Source: Teretinema zuelzerae (lineage in GTDB: Bacteria > Spirochaetota > Spirochaetia > Treponematales > Treponemataceae). Taken from it: DNA of 64,000 nucleotides. A program made the position numbers and the translations under genes. Positions 43,217 to 52,980 of this stretch are shown piece after piece. The notes below the pieces were generated by a model that was not told where the DNA came from, made no database searches, and was given only the letters and a program-made list of their open reading frames with translations. The DNA is taken from NCBI RefSeq assembly GCF_021021555.1, contig NZ_JAINWA010000003.1:248001-312000 (forward strand). The letters are read 5' to 3'. Numbering within the stretch: position 1 is the stretch's first letter; the number at the start of each line of letters is the position of its first letter.

Positions 43217-46200
43217 TCAGTATGAAAACTTCCATGAAAGAGTAACCGAATTGTCAGCGACGAACAGGGTGTCGCGATGTTCCGGGCTGAATCCCCATCG
43301 AAGAAGGAATAGAGGCGTATTCACCTCGAAGCCTATCTCCGGCTGGGCAAGCAGATTGCCGTACGGCTCGATCAGAGTTTCCGCCTGAACGGCTGAACGG
43401 GGATCATAATAGCTGAAATGCAAAAGAGCATCGGCATAGATCGCTGATCCCAGATATTTACCGATATAAACAGTCGTGTTGTCGAAATAGTTACCGATTG
43501 TCATGCCGGTAGAATCCGTATCAAGCCCGCTTTGGCCGAGCAACGCATTTTGCAAAACAAGCGTACGTATTGAAAAAAGATCCAGATGGAGAAAATCCCG
43601 AACGGCATTTTCCGTATTTCTAAAAATACTCAGCTGGGTTAACACATCGGAGGATGTAATTACCAAATCCTTGAAAAAGGTATCCTGTGATGCGTCCCCT
43701 GTGGTCACTTGCCCCATGAGCGTCAATATTTCAGTCTCGGAACGCACTGGATCCGACGATAAGACGGGAGAAAACAGGGAAAGCGGCTGATTGTCGACGC
43801 TCAAAATAATGCGAACGAACTCTCCGTCGATATCCCGTTCCCGGATTTCAGCGCGGATGGTTACGTAGGGATCGAAAAGATTCTGGGTTTCGTTCAAGGT
43901 GATGCTGCCCTGCCTCAAGTAAAAATTCCGCTTCAAATAAAAGATTTCGCCTCCACGAAGAGCGGCGTTTCCTTTTAGCAGAAACGAATCCTGGCTGCTG
44001 TCTATCTTGATGGACAGCGGTTCGTCGGCCTGTATCAAGCCGCGGATAAAGGCCAGTTCCGGCGAGGGCCAACGAAATTCAACCTGTTTTCCTATCGCTA
44101 TATTCAAATCAAGCAGCAGATCGCGGTCGGATTCGCTTGCATCGCCGCTTTTTGACTGGCCCGGAGTGAACATTGAAAAATAACCCTTTTGAAAATCGGC
44201 TTTTCCGGCCAGGTTCACGGCGCGTTCGTCGATCAGCAAGGCAATGTCGAAGGATGCGAAACCGGCCGCTCTGAATAATGAATTATTGAAATCGACGGGA
44301 ACGGCGGAGCCGATCGTACGGCCGGAGACTTTAAATATTGAAGGAAACCAACCGTCGAATTCCGCGCTTGCTTCCATCAGGGCATTCGCGCCTGATATAT
44401 CAAGAAGGAGGGACGGAATGGAAACATTTTTATCCCGTGCTTCTACCGCGAAAGAAATAGGTCCATGACGGCCCTTCAACACGTTTGGAACGGCATAATA
44501 GCAGTCGGAAACGTTCAATGTTCCGGAAAAATCAGGATCGGCCATCAATCCGGTGATCGTAAGGTCGCCGGAAATTTTGCCGGAATCAAGAGAAAAAAAA
44601 TCGATTCCGGTCAGGGGCCAGAGATCGGCGATGTCGATCATGAGGTTAGACACTTGCAGATCCAACTCGGAGTTCCTGATGAAACCGTTCGATTGAAACG
44701 AAACTGCAAGTCCGGGCGCGGCCGACAGAGAGAAGGTGCCGTCATCCAGAAGGTATCCGGTGACTTTTTCGTTCTCGCCTGCATATAACGCGGTGACTCC
44801 CTGCTCTCGCACCAACAACGCGGAAACGGGCTTATCGAAAACCAGAGAGCCCCACGAGAAATCTTCAAACGTCAACTCAACGGTAAAAATATCGGGAATC
44901 GAATACCTCTGATCGTCGTTGTTCGATTGAAGGCTTTGGCCCATAAAAGTGAAAGACAGACCCGAACGGGCTGTGCGTTTCCCTAGAACCGAAGTCCACT
45001 GCGAAGTAATTTCGGCGCGCTGAGAACGAAGATTGTAGCTGCCGGAAAAATCGCTCAGGGAATGACCGCTCCAATACGCGTTCAATCCGGTGACCGAAAC
45101 CACGTTATCCTCTAAAGTCGCTTTCCCCTTGACCTCAAGATTCGATTCGCCCAGCCGCATTGATGAACTTACGATATCTACGGAGGAATACAGGGTATCG
45201 AGGGATCCGCTGAGCGTGCCCGAAGCAGTCATTAAATTCGCCGGCGTCTGGCCTGCCGCAATGCGCATTAAAGGGAATGCTTCAAGCGAAAAACGGGCGT
45301 CGATATACACTTCCGAGCCGCTGGATATCACCGAATCGAATGCGATTTTTTCGCCGCTATCTGCTGAAGACAACGAAGCGTCAAGCAAATACCGGGAACC
45401 GAAAACACCGCCCGGCAGAATGCCGAGAGACGCGGTCCCGGATATTCGGGAATATTGATCGATTATACTGACGTCTTTCAGGAATACGCCCGAAGGATCG
45501 ATGGAACCGGAGGCCGTAAGCACGGTTCCCAGAGGGAGCAGGGTTCCGAGTTCTTCGATTTCAAGGCTGTCGATTGCCGCATCCCAGCTGGTTGAAGACA
45601 GATAGGCGAAACTCGCTTCGCTGGATAGCGAAAAAACCAATCCTGAAATCGGTACGGGCAATCCGTTCGATTTAAAGGAACCGGAAACCCCTCCGGCGAC
45701 ATCGAATAAAATGGAAAGCGCGAGACCGTAATCGCCGTATATCGAGAGCGTTCTGTTTCCGAACAAACCGGAAAACTGAAACGGATATTGATTCACGGAA
45801 AGAGAGCTCGAGAATAGAAGATCGTCGGAACCGCCGAAGGAGGCGAGAAAATTGCCCGTTATTTCGGCTGCTGAGGAGGAAAACTCGATATTGCTGATTT
45901 GAACTTCGTCATTGTTACCGTTCGCAGAAAGTAGCAAATAGTACGATTCAGTATCGGTAGGAGCCATTACTAGCCGGGGACAGTTGAACGAAAATCCCTG
46001 AAAATCCGTAGAAAAGTAAATCTCTGTTGTCACGGCGGCGGATGACACCCCCTCAGGAATAGCAGGCGCGGCAGAATTTCCGCCGCCTGAAGCAATAAGA
46101 CCGGTAGAAATCAGGTCGGAGAGGCTCAGCGAGTCGCAAAAGAAAAACCCCTGGAGAAAGGTCTCTTCGTCCCGGGAGAAGGTTCCTTCAAACCCCAAGG

Positions 46201-47581
46201 AACCCATCGAGTCGCGGGCAGCAAGACGAAGATCGTACCCATCCCCTTCGGGAGCAGCCCTGAGCTCGATCGAATTATACACGATAGAGCCTATAGACAA
46301 CGAAGGAACAACACAGGAAAAGCCTGAATTCTCCCGGACGAAATAAGCGTCTCCTGAGGCTGCCAGGGCATTTGGAAGAATCAGTTTCTTCACGGAAAGA
46401 AAACCTTCCGGTATCCAGGAGCCGAATTCGAGGGAAAGGCTTGTTAGTATGTCGCTGAGAGGCCCCTTGAAGGATCCTTCTGAAATAGTCAACCCGGATG
46501 AAGAAATGTTCCCGTCAAGAATCAGGTTTCCTCCGCCGTAGAAAGAGTCGGGCACTCCTGAATCGAGCGCATACGTTCCCTGAAAACCATCGTTTTCATT
46601 GAATGAAAAATCCATTTTCCCCGATACAGTCAAATCCGCAAGACCGCGAATCGAGGACTGGACAGTACGAATATTGATCCATCGAAACGGAAGAAGCTGT
46701 TCGGAACGAAAAGAGCCCGCAATAGTGCGGGAGGCGAAATCATAACTCAAACCGATATCCACCGGCTGAAGATCCTGAACAGTATCGAGAGTCAAGACAG
46801 ATTCGTTGATCGATGCGACCAATCCAATCCTTGATACGCTGAACGACGGAGATTCAAGAGTCTTCACGATGATTTTGGCGGAACCCGCGGTAAGGGATCT
46901 ATCGAACCTGCCTTCGAGGGATACATTGCCTTTCAAGGGAAATACCGGCGAATCGTCTCCCGATTGCACGCGTAATTTCGTCTCCATCGAAAAATCTATT
47001 TCCGAACCGTCGATTTTAGCAGAACCGGAGGAGATCAGGCCGGATACAACCGAGTCGTCCTGGGTGTAGCGAAAAGACAAATTACGTAGAGTAACCTCCG
47101 GAGCCTTGATGAAAACAGGCTTTGACGATTGGTCGGAACCTGATCGAGCCTCGTTGCCCGACCCAACCGCAAATAGCGAGGAAAGCGTATCGAAGAGTTC
47201 CTGTTGGCCGGGGAGTGAAAAAGAAACAGAGCCGTTTTCAAGCGTAATTCGCTCGACGACATTTTCGGTATTCCCCAATAAAAGCGACACTACGGAGAAC
47301 CGGATTGATACCCGTTCGATGCGGGCAAGCTGCACATTCGAGAGTCGGTCGTGTACGACTAAATCATGTATTTCCAACGACCTGAAAATAGAGGGAGAAA
47401 GCGAATGATAGCTCACGCCCAAGCCGGAAACCTTCTCCAGCTTTGCAACCAGCGAATCGCGGGCATCGGACAGATAGGCATCCATTTTTTTGGTTGCGGG
47501 GACAACGAGAACCAGAGATACCGCTAACAGGGCAAGGAACAGGAGTATTTCAATCGTATAAAGTATAACGGGACGTTTCAT
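43217..47581 (-). CDS. tamB: TamB-like translocation and assembly protein
   Basis: 1454 residues. One N-terminal transmembrane anchor (ILYTIEILLFLALLAVSLVLVV) precedes a very long beta-helical region of repeated short strands. The C-terminal DUF490 domain has the typical LQADEPLSIKIDSS, GNAALRGGEIFYLKR and DPYVTIRAEIRERDI segments, and SILTLMGQV-type sequence near the end. TamB spans the periplasm and moves lipids or assists barrel assembly. The tamB-bamA order is conserved in treponemes. No ribosome site is clear before the ATG. Confidence 0.92.
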   Translation of the reverse strand: MKRPVILYTIEILLFLALLAVSLVLVVPATKKMDAYLSDARDSLVAKLEKVSGLGVSYHSLSPSIFRSLEIHDLVVHDRLSNVQLARIERVSIRFSVVSLLLGNTENVVERITLENGSVSFSLPGQQELFDTLSSLFAVGSGNEARSGSDQSSKPVFIKAPEVTLRNLSFRYTQDDSVVSGLISSGSAKIDGSEIDFSMETKLRVQSGDDSPVFPLKGNVSLEGRFDRSLTAGSAKIIVKTLESPSFSVSRIGLVASINESVLTLDTVQDLQPVDIGLSYDFASRTIAGSFRSEQLLPFRWINIRTVQSSIRGLADLTVSGKMDFSFNENDGFQGTYALDSGVPDSFYGGGNLILDGNISSSGLTISEGSFKGPLSDILTSLSLEFGSWIPEGFLSVKKLILPNALAASGDAYFVRENSGFSCVVPSLSIGSIVYNSIELRAAPEGDGYDLRLAARDSMGSLGFEGTFSRDEETFLQGFFFCDSLSLSDLISTGLIASGGGNSAAPAIPEGVSSAAVTTEIYFSTDFQGFSFNCPRLVMAPTDTESYYLLLSANGNNDEVQISNIEFSSSAAEITGNFLASFGGSDDLLFSSSLSVNQYPFQFSGLFGNRTLSIYGDYGLALSILFDVAGGVSGSFKSNGLPVPISGLVFSLSSEASFAYLSSTSWDAAIDSLEIEELGTLLPLGTVLTASGSIDPSGVFLKDVSIIDQYSRISGTASLGILPGGVFGSRYLLDASLSSADSGEKIAFDSVISSGSEVYIDARFSLEAFPLMRIAAGQTPANLMTASGTLSGSLDTLYSSVDIVSSSMRLGESNLEVKGKATLEDNVVSVTGLNAYWSGHSLSDFSGSYNLRSQRAEITSQWTSVLGKRTARSGLSFTFMGQSLQSNNDDQRYSIPDIFTVELTFEDFSWGSLVFDKPVSALLVREQGVTALYAGENEKVTGYLLDDGTFSLSAAPGLAVSFQSNGFIRNSELDLQVSNLMIDIADLWPLTGIDFFSLDSGKISGDLTITGLMADPDFSGTLNVSDCYYAVPNVLKGRHGPISFAVEARDKNVSIPSLLLDISGANALMEASAEFDGWFPSIFKVSGRTIGSAVPVDFNNSLFRAAGFASFDIALLIDERAVNLAGKADFQKGYFSMFTPGQSKSGDASESDRDLLLDLNIAIGKQVEFRWPSPELAFIRGLIQADEPLSIKIDSSQDSFLLKGNAALRGGEIFYLKRNFYLRQGSITLNETQNLFDPYVTIRAEIRERDIDGEFVRIILSVDNQPLSLFSPVLSSDPVRSETEILTLMGQVTTGDASQDTFFKDLVITSSDVLTQLSIFRNTENAVRDFLHLDLFSIRTLVLQNALLGQSGLDTDSTGMTIGNYFDNTTVYIGKYLGSAIYADALLHFSYYDPRSAVQAETLIEPYGNLLAQPEIGFEVNTPLFLLRWGFSPEHRDTLFVADNSVTLSWKFSY

Positions 47582-47623
47582 GCCAGAGTAGTATCATAAC
47601 AGAATTTCCGCTATTATCCTATC

Positions 47624-48262
47624 ATGATAGTACGCAATTTTTTTGTTTTCGAAGGCATCGACGGAACGGGAACAACTACTCAATTGAAGCTGATAAAAGA
47701 ACGATTCCTCCGCGAAGAGAATGAAGGACGGGAGCTTATCGTAACCTGCGAACCGACTACGGGACCTATAGGCGCATTGATACGCAGAGGGCTATCCGGC
47801 GAATATCGATTTACAGCGGATACGATGGCGCGGCTCTTCGCTGCCGACCGGGGCGAACACATTTACGGCTCAGACGGCATTCTTGAGCAAACGAAAGCGG
47901 GAAAAACAGTGATCTCCGACCGATATCTCTTTTCCACCCTCGCCTATCAGGGATCAGCGGGGGATCCGCAACTGGCAGAGCAATTAAACGCGGAGTTTCC
48001 CCTGCCCGAATACCTCTTCTATTTCGATCTGGACGCTGACGCGGCGATGAACCGCGTCGAGAAAAGAAATGCCCGATTAGAGATATACGAGAAAAGAGAG
48101 TTTCAGCGCATTCTGAGAAATCGCTACGCCTCAATACTCGAACACTATAGAATCGAACATCCGGAAATGAAAATCGTGGTAATAGACGCGTCGCTCGGAA
48201 TTCAAGAAATCTCCGAAAAAATCTGGAGTATCATCCGGAACAAGCCGATCATTGAGACATGA
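47624..48262 (+). CDS. tmk: Thymidylate kinase, P-loop lysine replaced
   Basis: 212 residues, normal dTMP kinase length and layout. dTMP kinase makes dTDP from dTMP and ATP. The P-loop reads EGIDGTGTTTQ (residues 10-20): the expected lysine (GxGKTTQ) is threonine at 17. Other blocks are present: TCEPTTGPIGALIR (TMP binding), LLFAADR-like LFAADRGEHI, SDRYLFSTLAYQG (DRY), and the LID-like EKREFQRIL. The codon is ACA, two changes from a lysine AAG but one from AAA. The ATG lacks a ribosome site. It overlaps the next gene by four bases. Confidence 0.9.
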   Translation: MIVRNFFVFEGIDGTGTTTQLKLIKERFLREENEGRELIVTCEPTTGPIGALIRRGLSGEYRFTADTMARLFAADRGEHIYGSDGILEQTKAGKTVISDRYLFSTLAYQGSAGDPQLAEQLNAEFPLPEYLFYFDLDADAAMNRVEKRNARLEIYEKREFQRILRNRYASILEHYRIEHPEMKIVVIDASLGIQEISEKIWSIIRNKPIIET

Positions 48263-48885
48263 GGCGCTTCCTCTCGCACTTTAACAAATTCGTCATATTC
48301 GCATGCGTTCTTTTCAGCGTTGCCGCGCCTTCGTCCTCCTGGGTAGTCCGCTACAAAGAACAGTTTTATGAATTGTATCATGTCCATTACAACCAATACC
48401 CTGACGACGCGATGGAAAACATCTATTGGCTTGAACGCGCAGTCGAAGCGGATTTCGCGAACCCCCTCTATGCGATGGGCAAAATAGAGAACGAAAAAGA
48501 CTGGGAAAAGTATCGCTATCTTTTTATGATGCATATAAATCTGAAACTCGTTGAACAGCATCTCAGGCTCGGTTCGAAGTGGGATAAACAAAACGCTTAT
48601 TTTTTCAACGCTCCCTGGAAAGAACAGAACCTGGACAGCCTGAAAACCGCCGAATCCTGTTATACGACAGCCCTCGTGTACTGGAACGAGGCCGCGCTCT
48701 GGGCTGAAAAAGCTAATCAGAGTCAATTCCGCTTTCTATTCTTGCAGGATCTGCAGGCTTGGGAAGACGAGAGGGAAAGAATTGCGGTTAAAAAACTTGA
48801 TTACGGCAGAACAATTCGCAGAGAGCTTGCACGGTTGGAAAAGGTGCGCGCAGACTTCCTTGCAATGGACGAGAATACTTACTAA
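48259..48885 (+). CDS. Exported or membrane-anchored protein of unknown function
   Basis: 208 residues, not recognised. An N-terminal hydrophobic stretch (KFVIFACVLFSVAAPSSS) indicates export or anchoring. The rest is rich in aromatic residues and helical, with YKEQFYELYHVHYNQYP, a SLKTAESCYTTALVYWNEAALWAEKA pair that resembles one TPR unit, and a charged C-terminal helix (RTIRRELARLEKVRADF). It is translationally coupled to tmk (ATGA) and precedes aroB by nine bases, but neither neighbour suggests a role. Confidence 0.6.
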   Translation: MRRFLSHFNKFVIFACVLFSVAAPSSSWVVRYKEQFYELYHVHYNQYPDDAMENIYWLERAVEADFANPLYAMGKIENEKDWEKYRYLFMMHINLKLVEQHLRLGSKWDKQNAYFFNAPWKEQNLDSLKTAESCYTTALVYWNEAALWAEKANQSQFRFLFLQDLQAWEDERERIAVKKLDYGRTIRRELARLEKVRADFLAMDENTY

Positions 48886-48894
48886 TATGCACTC

Positions 48895-49956
48895 ATGGAC
48901 AGTTTTACTTTTACGGTGCAAACAGGCCCCGTCGCGGTTTTTTTTCATAAAACAATAACCATACCCGTATTGCCGCGCTCGGGCGGAATCTACGTAGCGG
49001 ACGAAAACACCCTGCCGCTGCTTCAAAAGGCTAAAAACTTCGATTCCTCGATGCCTCTGGTTGTGCTTGCCCCCGGAGAGGAAGAAAAACAGCTTTCCAG
49101 CGTAGAACGAATTCTGGAAGCGGCGCTGAACGCGGGATTGGCCCGAGACAGCGTTTTCGTCGGCTTCGGCGGCGGAGTGGTCACGGATATGACCGCTTTC
49201 GCGGCGTCTCTTTACATGCGGGGAGCTGGTCTCTGTCTTGTTCCTACGACGCTTCTCGCCATGGCGGACGCCGCGGTAGGCGGTAAAACCGGCGTCGATT
49301 TCGGAAATTTTAAAAATTGCGTGGGAACCTTTTATCCAGCCCAGGAGATACACATTTCCGTAGACGCGCTGAGAACGCTCCCCCAGGCGGAATTCATGTC
49401 GGGACTCGCTGAAGTGGTCAAGACGGCAATGCTGTATGCCCCGAAACTATACCAAATCCTTTGGGAGAAAAAGGAATCGATTCTTTCAAGAGACGGCGAT
49501 CTGCTTCTCGAGATCGTCAAGCGGTGCGTGCAGGCAAAAGCCCATGTCGTGGAGCGAGACCTGAAGGAAACAGGGGAACGGATGTTCCTGAATCTGGGGC
49601 ATACCTTCGCCCATGCGCTTGAAACCGTCGCAGGACTCGGCACGATAAGCCACGGCGAGGCGGTCGCCTGGGGAATCGCAAGAGCGCTGGAACTCGGTAA
49701 ACGAGCCGGAATAACAGACCTGGATTGGGCGAAAGAAGCAACCGGGCTTATCGCCTCGTACGGGTATTCGATTGCTCCCGTGCATCCTGTTCTGGCAGGG
49801 CGAAACGAGGCCGAGACGCCGCAGCTCCTTTTGAATGCGATGAAAAACGATAAAAAGAAAAAAGGCGGCGTCGTCAGATTCGTTCTCCAGCGCGAAATCA
49901 ACTCGACCCTGGTTACGCCGGTTCCCGACGCCGAGGTTTTGGCGGTACTGGCATGA
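48895..49956 (+). CDS. aroB: 3-dehydroquinate synthase
   Basis: 353 residues. AroB converts DAHP to 3-dehydroquinate in the shikimate pathway. NAD and metal motifs are present: GFGGGVVTDMTAFAASLYMRG, VPTTLLAMADAAVGGKTGVDF, and the zinc ligands in GLAEVVKTAM, LGHTFAHALE and SHGEAVAWG. The N-terminus is slightly short and unusual (DSFTFTVQTGPVAVFFHK). No other aro gene is in the window. It overlaps the cysteine desulfurase start by four bases. Confidence 0.94.
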   Translation: MDSFTFTVQTGPVAVFFHKTITIPVLPRSGGIYVADENTLPLLQKAKNFDSSMPLVVLAPGEEEKQLSSVERILEAALNAGLARDSVFVGFGGGVVTDMTAFAASLYMRGAGLCLVPTTLLAMADAAVGGKTGVDFGNFKNCVGTFYPAQEIHISVDALRTLPQAEFMSGLAEVVKTAMLYAPKLYQILWEKKESILSRDGDLLLEIVKRCVQAKAHVVERDLKETGERMFLNLGHTFAHALETVAGLGTISHGEAVAWGIARALELGKRAGITDLDWAKEATGLIASYGYSIAPVHPVLAGRNEAETPQLLLNAMKNDKKKKGGVVRFVLQREINSTLVTPVPDAEVLAVLA

Positions 49957-51089
49957 ATGCATATCTGGATTGGGCGGCCGCGAGCCCTCCGGAACAGGAT
50001 ATCCTTGAAGAAGCGCTGACCCTCTCGATGGAAAACTGGGCGAATCCATCAAGCCTCCACGTGCTCGGTAAAAAAGCCGAGGCGAAGCTGGAAGAAGCCC
50101 GGGAGCGAACGGCTTCGGTTATGAAGGTCTCAAGCGAGAAATTGCTTTTCACATCGGGAGGAACGGAATCGAATCACATCCCCCTTCTCTCCCTGATCGG
50201 AAGATCATCGAAAGGCTCGATCGCCGTCGGAGCGACCGAACATCCCGCCATTTCAGAACAGGCGAAAATGATGGCGAACGCCGGCTGGAAGATCATCACC
50301 ATACCCTGCGACAGCAGCGGAATTATCACGCCTGAGGCGGTGTCCAGAGCTATTCAAGACGATACAGCCCTCGTCGCGATAATGGCTGTGAATAATGAAA
50401 CCGGCGCTATAAATCCGATTTCGGAGATCTCTAAAACCCTGGCGGCGCGAAAGGAAAACAGACGGTCTGTTTTTTTCCATGTGGACGGAGTGCAATGCGC
50501 TGGAAAAATTCCCTTCGTGCATCTGCTGAGCGAGATCGATTCTTTCTCCGTCAGCGCGCATAAAATCGGCGGTCCGCGCGGCATCGGGCTTCTCTACATG
50601 GGAAAACGTCTTGAGCCGTTTATACGCGGCGGCGGTCAGGAAGGAGGACTGCGGCCCGGTACTGAGAATCTATTCGGCGCATGGGCGCTGTCCCGCTGCC
50701 TCGAGCGAGCATGCAATCCGGAAATATACGAGTACGGCAGGAGCATAGAGGCGTATGCCTTCGAACTTCTTGCCGGAATCCCCGGAGTAAAGACCATACC
50801 TGAATCGCGTTCGCCTGGCGACGAACGCTTTTCTCCGTGGATTATTCAGCTCTCGAACGAGGCGCTTCCCGGTGAGGTGTTGGTTAGGGCTCTTTCCGGG
50901 CATAACATATGCATATCGACAGGTTCGGCATGTTCATCCAAAAAAATCAAGCGGCCGATTCTGCATGCGATGAAAATTTCTTCCGAGGTTTCTCAAAACG
51001 CGTTCAGGGTCTCGTTCGGCCATCGAACAACACGGGAAGAAATATTCTTTTTCGCCGAAAACCTGCGGCGCATTCTTAAAGAGCTATAG
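49953..51089 (+). CDS. Cysteine desulfurase, NifS/IscS family, probably serving ThiI
   Basis: 378 residues. A PLP enzyme that takes sulfur from cysteine as an enzyme persulfide. The PLP lysine is K204 in SAHKIGGPRGIG; TSGGTESN and MAVNNETG line the cofactor site, and the catalytic cysteine is in STGSACSSKK. Its position immediately before thiI, 11 bases away, matches the NifZ-ThiI pair of Bacillus, in which a dedicated desulfurase supplies sulfur for tRNA s4U. A general role in iron-sulfur assembly cannot be excluded; no iscU is nearby. Confidence 0.93.
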   Translation: MNAYLDWAAASPPEQDILEEALTLSMENWANPSSLHVLGKKAEAKLEEARERTASVMKVSSEKLLFTSGGTESNHIPLLSLIGRSSKGSIAVGATEHPAISEQAKMMANAGWKIITIPCDSSGIITPEAVSRAIQDDTALVAIMAVNNETGAINPISEISKTLAARKENRRSVFFHVDGVQCAGKIPFVHLLSEIDSFSVSAHKIGGPRGIGLLYMGKRLEPFIRGGGQEGGLRPGTENLFGAWALSRCLERACNPEIYEYGRSIEAYAFELLAGIPGVKTIPESRSPGDERFSPWIIQLSNEALPGEVLVRALSGHNICISTGSACSSKKIKRPILHAMKISSEVSQNAFRVSFGHRTTREEIFFFAENLRRILKEL

Positions 51090-51100
51090 GAGCCATATAC

Positions 51101-52300
51101 ATGGAAAACGCGATATATCTGGTTAAGGTCGGCGAGCTGACCCTTAAAAGCGGAAATATAAAAGATTTCGAGCAAAGACTGGTCCAAAACACCCGCCTCT
51201 ATCTGGAAGGAAAAAAAACGAAGGTTCAGATTCGCGCAGGCCGAATGTATGTCGAAGGGCCGGAAGATTCGGTTCCATCGATAGAACATGCGCTCACTCA
51301 TCTGGTCGGCATCGCCGGCTGGGCGAGGGCCCGCGTCGTCCCGAAGGATATCCAGGCGATCAGGGAAGCAGTCGTCCTGGAAGCCCTCGACGCGAAAAAG
51401 CGCGGAGTTCGGACATTCAAGGTAGAAGCACGGCGGTCGGATAAACAGTTTCCCTTAAACTCGTACGAAATCGCGAGATTATCAGGCGAAGCGGTATATG
51501 ATAAAGAAATAATGGCGGTAGATGTTCATAAACCCGACATGACGATTCGGGTCGAATTGAGGGAGCGCTGTTTCGTTTACGGTTTCGAACATCCCGGACA
51601 CAGGGGCCTTCCCTGCGGAACCGGAGGCAAGGGACTCCTCCTTTTGTCGGGCGGAATCGATTCGCCGGTCGCAGGATTCAGGATGTTGAAACGCGGAATG
51701 AAAATCGATTGTCTCTATTTCCATTCACACCCCTACACCTCTCCCGAGGCTCAACAAAAAGTGGAATCGCTCGCGAAGCGGCTGGCCATCTACGGCGTAG
51801 GGACGCATCTGAATATTGTGCCCTTTACCGAGGTCCAGCAATGCATCAGGGACAACTCTCCGCCGGATTACGCTACCGTCATGCTGCGCATGGCGATGAT
51901 GAAGGTTGCCAACATGCTGTGCCGCTCGACAGGGGCCAAAGCGATCATTACAGGCGAAAGCCTCGGCCAGGTTGCAAGCCAGACAATAGAAAATCTTTCG
52001 GTAACTAACTCATGCGCCGATTTTCCGGTGCTTCGCCCGTTAATCGGCCTCGATAAGGAAGAAATCATACAAACGGCGAAAGAGATCGGCACGTATGAGA
52101 TTTCGATTCTGCCCTATGAAGACTGTTGCGTGCTCTTTTCGCCGAAGCATCCTGTTTTAAAAGCTCAGATAGCTGAAACCACCGAATTGTTTAACAAAAT
52201 GAATATCGAATCTCTTCTTGAAAAGGCATTCGCTGAAAGAGAACATAAACGCTTCGGATGGAAATCCGGAGATTCTGGACAGGAAATAGTAAAAGACTAA
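51101..52300 (+). CDS. thiI: tRNA 4-thiouridine synthase ThiI (short form)
   Basis: 399 residues, the short type without a C-terminal rhodanese domain. The order is an N-terminal ferredoxin-like domain, THUMP (about 60-165; RSDKQFPLNSYEIARLSGEAV) and the adenylating PP-loop domain with SGGIDSPV at 183-190. TGESLGQVASQTIENL and LPYEDCCVLFSPKHP follow; the latter holds the conserved PP-loop-domain cysteine. It thiolates uridine-8 of tRNA. Sulfur would have to come directly from the adjacent desulfurase. It ends four bases into the opposing lipoprotein gene. Confidence 0.95.
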   Translation: MENAIYLVKVGELTLKSGNIKDFEQRLVQNTRLYLEGKKTKVQIRAGRMYVEGPEDSVPSIEHALTHLVGIAGWARARVVPKDIQAIREAVVLEALDAKKRGVRTFKVEARRSDKQFPLNSYEIARLSGEAVYDKEIMAVDVHKPDMTIRVELRERCFVYGFEHPGHRGLPCGTGGKGLLLLSGGIDSPVAGFRMLKRGMKIDCLYFHSHPYTSPEAQQKVESLAKRLAIYGVGTHLNIVPFTEVQQCIRDNSPPDYATVMLRMAMMKVANMLCRSTGAKAIITGESLGQVASQTIENLSVTNSCADFPVLRPLIGLDKEEIIQTAKEIGTYEISILPYEDCCVLFSPKHPVLKAQIAETTELFNKMNIESLLEKAFAEREHKRFGWKSGDSGQEIVKD

Positions 52301-52980
52301 GTCGAAGCCGGCGAGCCTTCAGGGGCTTCGTCCGCTTCCGACGGCTTCTGTTCAGAGGCGCCGGAGGCAGGGGTTCTTTCGCCTTCAAGATCCGGAGCAG
52401 CGCCTTCCGTCGAAGAGCTTTCAGGAGTCTCCTCGGGGGCCGCGAGCTTGGCCGCGATTTCTTCGATTCGCTTCTGTTGATCGGTGTCGGGAAATCTATT
52501 TTTTATCTCCTCGAGCACGGCCAAGGCCTTCTCTTTTTCTCCGGCGATCCGGAGAACATCGACATAATTTAAGCCGGAAACAGGATCGTCGCTGAACCTC
52601 TGCCACAAGGCTTCATAGGTTGAAAGCGCGGATTCGGTTTTTCCGGAAGCCGCGTAGGCATAGGCCAAGGCCGATGAAACTAACAGATTTTCGCTGTCTC
52701 GTGAGAGAAGCCCTTCGAGCAGCGGAATCGCGGAACCCCAGTCCCCTGACAACGCCTTGACCCGGGCGAGAGAATACTCTGCGGCATTTCGATACTCGGG
52801 AGCTGCGGCGGCCTTTTGATAGAAAAGGGCGGCTTTGTCGTATTTTGACAGGCCGGCATAGCCGTCGCCCAATTCCATATATTCAGCGCCGAAAGAGCCC
52901 TTCGCTCCTCCTCCTGATGCGCAGGAAAAAAAGCAAACGGAAAAAAGAACGAGGGCTGCTTTCAGAAGACCCGAGCGCAT
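52297..52980 (-). CDS. TPR lipoprotein
   Basis: 227 residues from ATG 52980. An open frame continues to 53178, but this start gives a lipoprotein signal (LKAALVLFSVCFFSCAS, with FFSC as lipobox; treponemal lipoboxes are relaxed). TPR repeats follow at about 45-170 (ALFYQKAAAAPEYRNAAEYSLARV; ALAYAYAASGKTESALSTYEAL; KALAVLEEIKNRFPDT). The C-terminus is an acidic, Ser/Glu/Pro-rich tail. The start shares one base with the upp stop. The role is unknown; lipoproteins with TPRs often scaffold periplasmic complexes. Confidence 0.78.
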   Translation of the reverse strand: MRSGLLKAALVLFSVCFFSCASGGGAKGSFGAEYMELGDGYAGLSKYDKAALFYQKAAAAPEYRNAAEYSLARVKALSGDWGSAIPLLEGLLSRDSENLLVSSALAYAYAASGKTESALSTYEALWQRFSDDPVSGLNYVDVLRIAGEKEKALAVLEEIKNRFPDTDQQKRIEEIAAKLAAPEETPESSSTEGAAPDLEGERTPASGASEQKPSEADEAPEGSPAST

